Source: an uncultured Collinsella sp.
Lineage (GTDB): Bacteria > Actinomycetota > Coriobacteriia > Coriobacteriales > Coriobacteriaceae
DNA length: 31,511 nucleotides
Assembly (NCBI GenBank): GCA_900544995.1
Contig: UQXC01000020.1
Coordinates: 1 to 31,511 of the forward strand
Reading direction: 5' to 3'
The position numbers and the translations under genes are program-made. The notes below the pieces were generated by a model, which saw only the letters and a program-made list of their open reading frames with translations, was not told the origin of the DNA and made no database searches. Below are positions 15,521 to 22,566 of this stretch, piece after piece (the first letter of the stretch is position 1; each line of letters opens with the position of its first letter).

Positions 15521-15739
15521 CTAGAGAATTATCTCGCAGTCCGGCTCGGCGTCGGCCGTAAACTCAACAACGCGGTTGAGCACCTCGTCGAACTCAGCAT
15601 CATCGGCCTCGAGCGTCAGCTTCTGGGTCATAAAGTTGACGGACACGGATTTGACGCCCTCGAGTTTGGCCAGCTCGTCCTGAAGCTCGCGCGCACAGTT
15701 GGCGCAATCGATCTCATCGAGCTTGTACTGCTTTTTCAT
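15521..15739 (-). CDS. Stand-alone HMA-domain metal-binding protein
   Basis: This 72-residue protein has the ferredoxin-like HMA fold. The metal motif is DCANCA, with Asp11, Cys12 and Cys15; an acidic residue before CxxC is typical of Zn/Cd/Pb-binding HMA domains, in contrast to the copper chaperones. An additional Cys lies near the C-terminus (PDCEIIL). It replaces the N-terminal HMA domain missing from the ATPase encoded next, so it probably hands metal to the pump or senses it. The SD GAAAGGAA is clear. It lies 62 nt after arsR. Confidence 0.85.
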   Translation of the reverse strand: MKKQYKLDEIDCANCARELQDELAKLEGVKSVSVNFMTQKLTLEADDAEFDEVLNRVVEFTADAEPDCEIIL

Positions 15740-15801
15740 GGTGGGTTCCTTTCCCGTTTTTGCGGCTTGGGTGCAGGCCGCGCTGGTACCGTGGTTGGTT
15801 G

Positions 15802-16167
15802 CTATTCGCAGATATGGCTCATGCCCTGGTTGAGCATGGTGTAGACGTGGTCGTCGGCGAGCGAGTATAGGATATTGCGCCCGTCGCGCCGGAATTTAAC
15901 CAGGTGCGACTGCTTGAGTGTGCGCAGCTGGTGCGACACCGCGGACTGCGAGGTTTCGGTCGCTTCGGCGATGTCTGCCACGCAGAGCTCGCGGCCCATG
16001 AGGGCGTAAAGGATCTTGATGCGCGTGGTGTCGCTGAAGACCTTGAACAGGTCGGCGAGGTCGTAGAGAAGCTCCTCGTCGGGAAGGTCCTCGGGCGAGC
16101 AGGTGGTGGGGATCACTGGCTCGGTGGCCTCGGTGTCGGGTTTCGTTTCATCAACGCGGATGCTCAT
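15802..16167 (-). CDS. ArsR/SmtB-family metal-sensing repressor
   Basis: This is a homodimeric winged-helix repressor released from DNA by metal. The recognition helix region is TSQSAVSHQLRTLK (72-85). The C-terminal helix holds Asp105, His107, His118 and Glu121 in the exact DxH(x10)HxxE spacing of the alpha-5 Zn site of SmtB/CzrA. The alpha-3 site has only one Cys (ELCVAD, Cys62), so it is more likely a Zn(/Co) sensor than a CadC-type Cd/Pb sensor. A 30-residue acidic N-terminal tail with one Cys precedes the fold. The 121-residue length is normal. The SD GAAAGGA is present. It is first in the operon with HMA and the ATPase. Confidence 0.92.
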   Translation of the reverse strand: MSIRVDETKPDTEATEPVIPTTCSPEDLPDEELLYDLADLFKVFSDTTRIKILYALMGRELCVADIAEATETSQSAVSHQLRTLKQSHLVKFRRDGRNILYSLADDHVYTMLNQGMSHICE

Positions 16168-16181
16168 TGCAATATCCTTTC

Positions 16182-16241
16182 ATATGAACATACGCTCAAA
16201 TAACTTACTTCCGATTATATGAGCGTATGTTCATATGTCAA
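16182..16241 (-). promoter_or_regulatory. arsR promoter with two SmtB-type operators
   Basis: On the minus strand a perfect TTGACA (16241-16236) and a perfect TATAAT (16219-16214) stand 16 nt apart. The spacer and -10 edge are filled by the 20-nt operator ATATGAACATACGCTCATAT (16236-16217). A second copy in the opposite orientation (16182-16201, ATATGAACATACGCTCAAAT) lies just downstream of the start site and before the SD. Together they make a large inverted repeat. The TGAAC...TCA layout fits SmtB/CzrA operators. A bound repressor would block both polymerase binding and clearance. Confidence 0.85.
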
Positions 16242-16586
16242 TAACGTTTAAGTAATTCATCGCACAAAATGATGGGGAATAGTGGACGAGATTCCGGATT
16301 GAGCGGTTTTGATAGTCGATGCCGAGGTGGGTGCCCCCGCGCCGTGCAAAAATTGGAGTATTCTGCAACTATAGGGGGTCTGTTTATCTATTTCGGGCCA
16401 AATAAAGCCGCTCAAGAGTTATCCAAGGGCGGTAAACAGATAAGATCTTCCTCAAGTGTTGCCTAGCGTTCCCGTTCGATAGCGTCTTTGTTTCTCATTT
16501 GGATTAACTTGTGGGTGCTGGAGGGCCGACCCTGCTGAATACTCGCAATTTTGCACATCGCTAGGGTACCCACCTTGTTAGCCGGT
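16242..16586. other. AT-richer intergenic stretch without a supported gene
   Basis: This stretch is visibly richer in A+T than the flanks. A 65-codon frame (16269-16466) has no SD and no recognisable sequence. The only structure I can point to is tctgttta (16379-16386) with taaacaga (16433-16440), an 8-bp inverted repeat 46 nt apart. The sequence around 16348-16400 looks distinctive, but I cannot name it. It could be an end of a transferred segment together with the next gene. Confidence 0.3.
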
Positions 16587-17777
16587 CTAGCTTCCGGCCT
16601 CGAAGATCCTGCCCTCGGGCGCGAAGCTGCTTGTTTGGTTGAGTGATGGGCTGTCGGGTTCGACAGTCTGCATGTCATCGATTGCCGGAGCCTCGTTAAT
16701 CGTCGGATCGTCCAATGTGATGCCTTCGAGCATTGCTTTTTCGAGGTCGATTCGTTGGCGCTCTTCGGAATCCTGGCGAAGCTCCTTCTGAATTCGCTTT
16801 TTCTCTTCTATAAACCTTCTGAGCACAAACTGTCTCAGGTCCTCTTGCATGATTTGAAAGTCTTTTGGCAGACGCGAGGGGCGTACGCCCTCTTTCCGCT
16901 GGATTGCTTCCATGACCCTAACAAAAGAGCTGGCATGCATAAAGGAATAACGGCTGACGGTGATGATTCCGTACCCCATGGACGCAAGTGCATTCTTGCG
17001 CTCCTCATCGATGGCGCGGTCTTCTTCCGCGTCATGATAAAAACCGTTGTATTCAATGTCTGTGCGAGATTTCTTTAGATACGCATCCATAAAGAACTTT
17101 TTGCGTCTCGTGAGATTCTTTGCGGCAGTGGTGACCTGCACCTCGTAATCGGTCTCAATTCCCTTAATACCAAGCCCTCCTTCGCTTTTGGGCAGCGTTA
17201 GCATCATGACAAAGGCTGTTTCCATAGGAGACCGGCATCCGTCGCGCACACATTGGATCGCCTTTCGGGCAAGGGCCAGACCGTCGCATCTGGTAATGGA
17301 ATTAAAGAACTGCTTTAACCTCTCGGTCGAAGTGAGCGCGAAACGCTCGGTATAGGAGGTGGAAGAGTCGGTTCCAAGGGAATAAGCGCCGCACAGTTCA
17401 AAGTAGTACTCCACTAGTTCGCGAAAAGAAAGATAGGTGGCGGCCTGAAGTGCGCAAAGCTCAACGCCAACAACGAAGATGCCATCTTTGAGCTCTATAA
17501 AGCGTGAGTTCGAGAATCGTTTTGAAGAAACGTGGCATTGACAGTTCACTGCATAGCGCGCATTCCTGCGATCAAACACCATCACCTCGAGGGAATCATT
17601 TGCGTCGAGGGAAACATCATGTTTGGTGAGCCATTCTGCGGCTGCGTCAAGGAGCGTTCCGGTGGGACATGATCCGTAAATCGCGGCAGGGTTACAGGAC
17701 TCGATGCCTTTCGCAGACACCGAATGCGCGGCCTGGTAGACCGCTTTTGCAGTGGTATGTGACAATACGATACTCAT
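16587..17777 (-). CDS. Unknown protein with a Vsr/DUF559-like (PD-(D/E)XK) nuclease-type domain
   Basis: I do not recognise this 396-residue protein with certainty. Residues about 180-290 look like a Vsr/DUF559-type fold: Glu186 in SPMETAF, Asp231 in FFMDAYL, then DIEYNGFYH (240-248), Asp253, Arg260 and a MGYGIITVSR strand. The spacing recalls the pattern Glu, Asp, Ile-Glu-x-x-Gly, His, Asp, Arg. Residues 60-135 (FVVGVELCALQAATYLSFRELVEYYFELCGAYSL) recall the middle region of AbiEi/DUF559 proteins. A charged helix (310-350) and an acidic low-complexity tail follow. Codon usage is more A/T-rich than neighbours, and no SD precedes the ATG (a TATATA lies just upstream), suggesting transfer. It could be a defence or toxin-antitoxin-related protein; this is inference. 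Confidence 0.6.
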   Translation of the reverse strand: MSIVLSHTTAKAVYQAAHSVSAKGIESCNPAAIYGSCPTGTLLDAAAEWLTKHDVSLDANDSLEVMVFDRRNARYAVNCQCHVSSKRFSNSRFIELKDGIFVVGVELCALQAATYLSFRELVEYYFELCGAYSLGTDSSTSYTERFALTSTERLKQFFNSITRCDGLALARKAIQCVRDGCRSPMETAFVMMLTLPKSEGGLGIKGIETDYEVQVTTAAKNLTRRKKFFMDAYLKKSRTDIEYNGFYHDAEEDRAIDEERKNALASMGYGIITVSRYSFMHASSFVRVMEAIQRKEGVRPSRLPKDFQIMQEDLRQFVLRRFIEEKKRIQKELRQDSEERQRIDLEKAMLEGITLDDPTINEAPAIDDMQTVEPDSPSLNQTSSFAPEGRIFEAGS

Positions 17778-18129
17778 GGTATATATCGTGTCAGCTAATG
17801 CCGTGTTGATGGCGCTGAGTGAAAAAGTCGTTTTAGAGGTCTAACCAAATGCTGTCCAAAAGCTTGACGCAATTATGGGTTGGTATGCCCTAAATAAAAG
17901 TTTTCGCAGCTTGGCTATAGCATAGAAATACTCAATTGCTGCACATTTGATATCGATGCATCGCCATCCGACAACGAATTACGTGTCGGGAATTGGCCGA
18001 AATCGTTCAAAATGAGGGTTCAGAATTTGTGATGGCAGATCTATCTGTGGAACGTAGGGCGGCCCCGCTGCGGGGTTTTCCGCTGCGAGGCCGCTCGTGA
18101 TCTACCCCCGGGGTTTGTCGTAGACGTTT
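17778..18129. other. AT-richer gap with a GC-rich hairpin at its right end
   Basis: No gene is supported here. Most of it is AT-rich and unstructured. Near the exonuclease stop, ccccg-ctg-cgggg followed by tttt (about 18064-18081) lies inside a larger gcggcc/ggccgc pairing. This could end transcription on the plus strand, though no plus-strand gene stops here. On the minus strand it sits downstream of the exonuclease and may act as its 3' hairpin. Confidence 0.35.
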
Positions 18130-19098
18130 CTACTTGGCAAACAGGTTCTTGAGGTTGAACTCGGCTTGGACGGTGCGGAGCATGAGGTCGGTGTCGTCGA
18201 GGCCCAGATGCTGCTCGTTGGCGTCGGCGGCGAGGGTTCCACGGCGGCGCGCCCAGTTCTCGAGCGCGGCGGGGGCGGATTCGCGGGGGAGCGAGCGGAC
18301 GTCGGCATCCAGGCTGCGGCAGATCTGGCGCGAATCGATGACGATGATCTTGCCGGTGCGGCGTGCCTCGGCGTAGCCGTCCAGGTGGATCTTGAACCAG
18401 CTGTCCTCAAAGGCGGCGTTGTGTGCCATGTACGGGTACTTCTTCATAAGCTTGAGCAGCTGCTTTTGCAGCTCTTTGTTCTCGCGGAAGGGCGTTTTGC
18501 CGTCGATGTCGTCCCAGGTGATGTGGTGGATATTCGACAGCGGCACATCCTCGCCGCGGTAGATATCGGGCAGGCCGCAGTAGTGTGCCTCGGCGTCGTG
18601 CGGGACGGCGTCGCTGGTGAGCTCCATGATCTCCCAGCCCACGTTGATGATGTAGCCGCGCTCGGGTGCACGGCCGGTGGTCTCGATGTCGATGCCGAGC
18701 ACTGTGCCTTGGATAGGCTTGCGGGCGTACGCCACGCCGAGCGCGTCGCGGTCGCCGCGGATCTCGCGCATGACGGACGCGGCGGTGCGCTTTTGCATCT
18801 TGCCGATGGCGGCGCAGGTGTCGGCGTCGGACAGACCGCGCGAAAGCGTCGCGGGCGTCACGTTGCGCAGGCGCGCCTCGCCAATCTGGTCGCACAGGTC
18901 GCGGTTGCGGTCGGCCAGGTCGCGCACGGTGGCAAAGTCGAAGCTGGGGTCGCCCTCGGCGGTAAAGTACTCGGTTTCGAGCACCTTAAGGGCCTCTTCG
19001 CCCTTCTGGCGCTCGGACTCCATGGCGCCATGATCGCCATAGATAAACATGGGAATAAACGGCTGGCGCTCGTATTCGAGTGCTTGTGAAACGTTCAT
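18130..19098 (-). CDS. DEDDh 3'-5' exonuclease-domain protein
   Basis: This protein is related to the DnaQ/RNase T exonucleases. The catalytic acids are visible: Asp137 and Glu139 in GIDIETTG (Exo I), Asp232 in HNAAFED (Exo II), and His297 with Asp302 in HLGLDDTDLM (Exo III, DEDDh type). The exonuclease fold occupies about 130-320. Residues 1-125 are an extra helical, charged N-terminal region without a domain I recognise. The SD AAGGAG precedes the ATG at 19098. It is divergent from the metal exporter. Whether it acts on DNA repair intermediates or RNA cannot be told. Confidence 0.85.
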   Translation of the reverse strand: MNVSQALEYERQPFIPMFIYGDHGAMESERQKGEEALKVLETEYFTAEGDPSFDFATVRDLADRNRDLCDQIGEARLRNVTPATLSRGLSDADTCAAIGKMQKRTAASVMREIRGDRDALGVAYARKPIQGTVLGIDIETTGRAPERGYIINVGWEIMELTSDAVPHDAEAHYCGLPDIYRGEDVPLSNIHHITWDDIDGKTPFRENKELQKQLLKLMKKYPYMAHNAAFEDSWFKIHLDGYAEARRTGKIIVIDSRQICRSLDADVRSLPRESAPAALENWARRRGTLAADANEQHLGLDDTDLMLRTVQAEFNLKNLFAK

Positions 19099-19159
19099 AT
19101 AACTGCTCCTTGGATGGGCCGCGTCGTGCGGCTTTGAGTCATTAAGATGTGGCGAGATG

Positions 19160-19237
19160 ATAGTTTACCATGGGCAACTATTGGCATCGCGCCTAGGATA
19201 ACTACAATACCCTAGTTGACCGCTAGGACTTTTACAA
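19160..19237 (+). promoter_or_regulatory. Exporter promoter with palindromes
   Basis: TTGGCA (19181-19186) and TACAAT (19203-19208), 16 nt apart, form a plausible promoter. Two palindromes flank it: atagtt (19160-19165) with aactat (19176-19181) centred on ccatgg, and cctag (19211-19215) with ctagg (19223-19227) across the expected start site. A further cctagg sits in the spacer. CTAG is normally rare in GC-rich DNA, so three copies close together are notable. They may be metalloregulator sites. Confidence 0.4.
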
Positions 19238-19270
19238 TGCTGCCGAAAGACACGAAAGGTTCCATCCGTC

Positions 19271-20359
19271 ATGGGTTTGTTGATTGATATTCTGCTCGAC
19301 GCCGGCAAGGACACGCTCTCGCTGGTGCCGTTTTTGTTGGTGACGTATCTGGCCCTCGAGACGCTCGAACATGTTGCGGGCAACCGCGTTAACGGCGCCA
19401 TCAAGCGTGCCGGAGCCGCGGGCCCCGTGGTTGGCTCGTTGCTGGGCATGGTGCCGCAGTGCGGCTTTTCGGCAATGGCGGCCACGCTGTATGCCGGTCG
19501 TGTCGTGACCTTGGGTACGTTGGTGGCGGTGTTCCTTTCGACCTCCGATGAGATGCTGCCGCTGTTGCTCGCCGAGCAGGTGCCCGTGCAGACCATGGCG
19601 ATGCTTTTGGCTTCGAAGGCATTGATCGCGCTGGTCACGGGCTTTATCGTGGACGCCGCCATTCGCGGCCTGCGTCGTAACGCTCGCGCGCATGCGGCGA
19701 TTCGCCGCACCGTGCTGGGAACCGCGGCCAACCCGGCCCACGTGAACTGCGCGCACGACGACCACACTGGCGGTGACATCATCGACGAGGTGGCCGAGGT
19801 GGGCGTGAGCGCCGACCATATCCACGAGCTGTGCGAGCGTGACCATTGCGGTTGTGATGAAGACGAGGACGAGCACGACCACGGACATGGCCACGATCAC
19901 GGTCATGAGGGCGAGCATGAACACCATGATGGCCACGGTCACTCCCACTCCCACGAAGGGACGCCTGTCCTGTCGATCATACGCAGCGCGATTTCGCACA
20001 CCGTGCAGGTCTCGGTATTCATTTTTCTGGTGACGCTGATTCTGGTCGCCGTGCTCGAGTCGTTCGGCGAGTCCGCAATCGAGCAGTTCCTGCGCGGCAA
20101 CGAGACGCTTGCGGTCCTGGGCTCGGCACTCGTCGGCCTGATTCCCAACTGCTCGGCCAGCGTGGTCATTACGCAGCTATATCTGGAGGGCGCGCTGCAA
20201 TTGGCTCCGATGCTCGCCGGCACGCTTATCTCCGCTGGCGTGGGCTACCTGGTGCTGTTCCGCACCAACCGCAGCGCCCGCGAAAACGCTGTGTTTCTGA
20301 TCATGATGTATGTCATCGGCGCGGGCTGGGGCCTTATCCTTTCTGCCTTTGGGCTCTAA
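19271..20359 (+). CDS. Putative 10-TM heavy-metal/manganese exporter (ArsP_2, PF11449-like)
   Basis: The 362-residue membrane protein is built of two related halves: GSLLGMVPQCGFSAMAATLYAG (55-76) in the first and SALVGLIPNCSASVVITQLYLEG in the second. Each has a Pro-x-Cys motif in a membrane segment, followed by a GT(L) loop. Between the halves is a cytosolic loop rich in His, Asp and Glu (about 184-229), with Cys188, Cys193 and Cys195, a likely metal-binding or sensing segment. Families with this pattern are annotated as arsenic efflux or putative manganese transporters. The SD GAAAGG is 11 nt away. It is divergent from the exonuclease. The metal is not proven. Confidence 0.75.
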   Translation: MGLLIDILLDAGKDTLSLVPFLLVTYLALETLEHVAGNRVNGAIKRAGAAGPVVGSLLGMVPQCGFSAMAATLYAGRVVTLGTLVAVFLSTSDEMLPLLLAEQVPVQTMAMLLASKALIALVTGFIVDAAIRGLRRNARAHAAIRRTVLGTAANPAHVNCAHDDHTGGDIIDEVAEVGVSADHIHELCERDHCGCDEDEDEHDHGHGHDHGHEGEHEHHDGHGHSHSHEGTPVLSIIRSAISHTVQVSVFIFLVTLILVAVLESFGESAIEQFLRGNETLAVLGSALVGLIPNCSASVVITQLYLEGALQLAPMLAGTLISAGVGYLVLFRTNRSARENAVFLIMMYVIGAGWGLILSAFGL

Positions 20360-20387
20360 GTGGATGTTTGGGGCATGCCGTAAAACT

Positions 20388-20489
20388 AGGACATGCCATA
20401 AAATCCACCGCCATGACCTGGACGTTGGATGCACGCCAATCGGCAAAACAAAAAGGTAGATTTTTAGGCATGTCCCAAAAATCTACCTT
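20388..20489. repeat. REP-like inverted pair between convergent genes
   Basis: The right hairpin has arms aaggtagattttt (20453-20465) and aaaaatctacctt (20477-20489) around aggcatgtccc. A second copy in inverse orientation (20388-20409) matches the right hairpin's left flank and loop at 18 of 22 positions. The loop again ends in TGTCCC. It separates the exporter and the minus-strand YaiI-like gene and ends 2 nt from the latter's stop codon. Confidence 0.7.
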
Positions 20490-20491
20490 GG

Positions 20492-20974
20492 TTAGTGCAG
20501 CAGCTCGGTGAGGTTGCGTTTAAAGCGGGCGCGGTCTTCGCTGGTAAATGCCGCCGGTCCGCGAGTGCGTCCGCCGGCGCGGCGCACCTTCTTTTCCTCG
20601 TGGCGAATAAACAGCTGCATGTCGATGGTCGCTTTGTCGTAGACGCGCCCGCGCACACTGATTGCGGCGGCATCGCGGCCGAGCACCATGCTCGCCAAGC
20701 CAATGTCCTGCGTCACGACTACGTCGCCCGCCTGCAGGCGTTCGACAATGGCAAAGTCGGCGCTGTCGGCGCCCACGCTCACATCGAGCGTCGTGACCCA
20801 AAAGCCGCGTCGCGCGTGCTCGGCATCGCGCGGGTCGTCGCGGCGAATGTGCCGTTCTAGGTTTTGCGTGCTGTTGCCGGCGATAACAACGGCGACGCCC
20901 GCCCGCCGCGCGCAGTCAATCGACTCGCGCGTGACCGGGCAGGCGTCTGCATCAATAAAGAGCGTTCGCGGCAT
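20492..20974 (-). CDS. YaiI/YqxD family protein (DUF188, UPF0178)
   Basis: The 160-residue protein begins MPRTLFIDADACPVTRE, the conserved DADACPV motif of the family. Further conserved elements are GNSTQN (33-38), TQDIGLASMVLGRDAAAISVRGRVYD and the Lys/Arg-rich GGRTRGPAAF. The fold is PIN-like with conserved acidic residues; the function is not established. The ATG directly abuts the stop codon of the DUF308 gene upstream (TAG then ATG), so translation is probably coupled. Confidence 0.9.
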   Translation of the reverse strand: MPRTLFIDADACPVTRESIDCARRAGVAVVIAGNSTQNLERHIRRDDPRDAEHARRGFWVTTLDVSVGADSADFAIVERLQAGDVVVTQDIGLASMVLGRDAAAISVRGRVYDKATIDMQLFIRHEEKKVRRAGGRTRGPAAFTSEDRARFKRNLTELLH

Positions 20975-21577
20975 CTAGTGCACCAGTTTGCCAAATTGAA
21001 TAGCACGAACAATCAGCGTTACGCCAAACACCAGCAGTGCGGCGCCGCTAAAGATGACGAGCATCTTGGCCGACCACAGCGGATAGATAAACACGAACAT
21101 GCCGGCGATGATGGAGAGTGCGCCGCTCAGGATGGCGAGGGCGCGGTTGGACGAAAGCTCGGACTCCAGAATGGACATGACACCTTCGACAATCCAGCCA
21201 AAGCCGGCCACGATAACCACCATCGTGGTGAGCGTCGCGGTCGAGAAGGCCTGGTTGCGCAGGATTATGACGCCGCCCAAGATAATGAGTAGGTTGGAGA
21301 TGATGCTCGTCACGCGCCAGCCGGTGGGCAGCAGCGGCTCAAAAATGGCAGTGAACAGCCTGATGGCAGCAGTGATTACAAAGTAAAAACCCAGGACAGT
21401 CGTCAAAAAGACGAGGGACTTGGCGGGTGCAAAAAGCAGCGCGATACCAGCAATGAGCGCTAAGACGCCCGTGATTGCGTAAATCCAGCGTACGGCCTTG
21501 ACGGCTTTGCCCGCCATGCTTTTCTCGTCAAATCCAAACTGGCTCGATTTTTGGTCATCGTTCTTAAAGATGCCCAT
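20975..21577 (-). CDS. DUF308 (HdeD-type) membrane protein
   Basis: This 200-residue protein has six hydrophobic segments arranged as three pairs, each with a glycine-rich turn (for example ITGVLALIAGIALLFAP and ILSGALSIIAGMFVFIYP), the HdeD/DUF308 pattern. The first 25 residues are polar and cytosolic. HdeD in E. coli is linked to acid resistance, but most homologues have no known role. The SD AAAGGAGA precedes the ATG. It is first in a two-gene unit with the YaiI-like gene. Confidence 0.85.
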   Translation of the reverse strand: MGIFKNDDQKSSQFGFDEKSMAGKAVKAVRWIYAITGVLALIAGIALLFAPAKSLVFLTTVLGFYFVITAAIRLFTAIFEPLLPTGWRVTSIISNLLIILGGVIILRNQAFSTATLTTMVVIVAGFGWIVEGVMSILESELSSNRALAILSGALSIIAGMFVFIYPLWSAKMLVIFSGAALLVFGVTLIVRAIQFGKLVH

Positions 21578-21765
21578 AATGTCTCCTTTCCGTGCGGCGT
21601 AAGCCTTGATCGTTACAACCAGTATCGCCTAAAGGCGCTGGCGTATGGGTCGGGGAGGGCGAAACGTAACCCAAAGGTCCCGAATTGTTCCCGTTGTTCC
21701 CCACGTCGCGATTTTCTATTCAACAGGTGTAGAACATTGCAGCCCTGTTCGTTATTGCCTACGTT

Positions 21766-21784
21766 TTAGGTTAGATTTTCCTAA
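21766..21784 (+). promoter_or_regulatory. Candidate DtxR/IdeR iron box
   Basis: TTAGGTTAGATTTTCCTAA matches the 19-bp DtxR/IdeR consensus (TTAGGTTAGSCTAACCTAA) at 15 positions, with both outer TTAGG/CCTAA halves intact. It lies 28 nt before the nitroreductase start. A DtxR-family regulator is encoded at 12867. I find no well-spaced -35/-10 pair, so how it would act on the promoter is unclear. Confidence 0.55.
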
Positions 21785-21812
21785 GGACAATTGGCTTGTA
21801 TTGGGGGTCCCT

Positions 21813-22484
21813 ATGAACGAAGCAGTTCCCGAGGCACCGTCGAGTGTCGAATCGATGGCAAAGCAAGGTTGCGAAAAGCTCGGCTTGGACGCGTTTGATG
21901 CGCTGGTTCGTCGCGCCCGCACGTGCCGTCGCTTTGACGAGTCCATGCGCGTGCCGCGTGAGTTTTTGCTCGAGCTGGCAGAGCTGGCTCACCTAGCTCC
22001 CTGTGGTGCCAATGCTCAACGTCTTCGTTTTCATGTGGTGAGCGGTGCCGAGGACTGCGCGCGCGTGTTTGACGAGCTTGCATGGGCCGGCGCACTTAAG
22101 GACTGGCCGGGTCCTGCCGAGGGTGAGCGCCCGACCGGCTACATCGCGATTCTGGCCGAGCGCGCCGTTCCGGGCAAGCCCGCCGCTCCCATTACCGAGG
22201 TCGACACGGGCATTGCCGCGCAGACGATGATGCTCGCCGCCCGCAGCGCCACGCCCGAGGTGGCAGCCTGCATGTTCAAGGCCTTTACGCCCCACGCGAT
22301 CGATGCCATGGGGCTCGATAACGACAAGTATGAGCTCAAGCTGATCATGGCGTTTGGCGTTCCGGCCGAGACACAGGTGATTGATGCGATCGATTCCAAC
22401 CCCGACGGCTCCATCAATTATTGGCGCGACGAGGCGCAGGTGCACCACGTACCCAAGCGTTCGCTCGCCGACGTGCTGGTGTAG
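21813..22484 (+). CDS. Nitroreductase-family flavoprotein
   Basis: This is an FMN-dependent reductase of the nitroreductase fold. RARTCRRFDES (34-44) and LAPCGANAQRLRF (61-73) are the two FMN-contact segments; YIAILAE and the C-terminal ELKLIMAFGVPAE strand complete the fold. The 223-residue length is usual. The ATG at 21813 is preceded by TGGGGGT; the frame is open further upstream but crosses the iron box. The iron-box-like site suggests a role under iron limitation, perhaps flavin or iron reduction; the substrate is not known. A REP-like hairpin follows the gene. Confidence 0.82.
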   Translation: MNEAVPEAPSSVESMAKQGCEKLGLDAFDALVRRARTCRRFDESMRVPREFLLELAELAHLAPCGANAQRLRFHVVSGAEDCARVFDELAWAGALKDWPGPAEGERPTGYIAILAERAVPGKPAAPITEVDTGIAAQTMMLAARSATPEVAACMFKAFTPHAIDAMGLDNDKYELKLIMAFGVPAETQVIDAIDSNPDGSINYWRDEAQVHHVPKRSLADVLV

Positions 22485-22516
22485 TTGAGCGTCATCGCGG
22501 CGTGATCAGACGGTAA

Positions 22517-22551
22517 ACCACCACAAAGGTGCCTGTCCCCTTTGTGGTGGT
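22517..22551. repeat. REP-like hairpin abutting the next gene's SD
   Basis: Arms accaccacaaag (22517-22528) and ctttgtggtggt (22540-22551) pair perfectly around gtgcctgtccc. The right end directly touches the SD (gaggggaggg) of the histidine phosphatase gene. The stem is unrelated to the other hairpins, but the loop keeps TGTCCC. Confidence 0.75.
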
Positions 22552-22566
22552 ACGAGGGGAGGGTGT

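Noticed and set aside
16269..16466. 65-codon plus-strand open frame in the AT-rich gap
   Set aside because: No SD, no recognisable sequence, and it overlaps the inverted repeat; not supported as a gene.
19099..19270. Manganese riboswitch (yybP-ykoY) before the exporter
   Set aside because: Such exporters often carry one, but I could not find its conserved core in the 172-nt gap. A covariance search would settle it.
19184..20030. His-rich coding tract (near 19870-19960) as a tandem DNA repeat
   Set aside because: The gac-cac-ggc-cat pattern is coding for the His/Asp/Gly loop of the exporter and is not a regular repeat unit.
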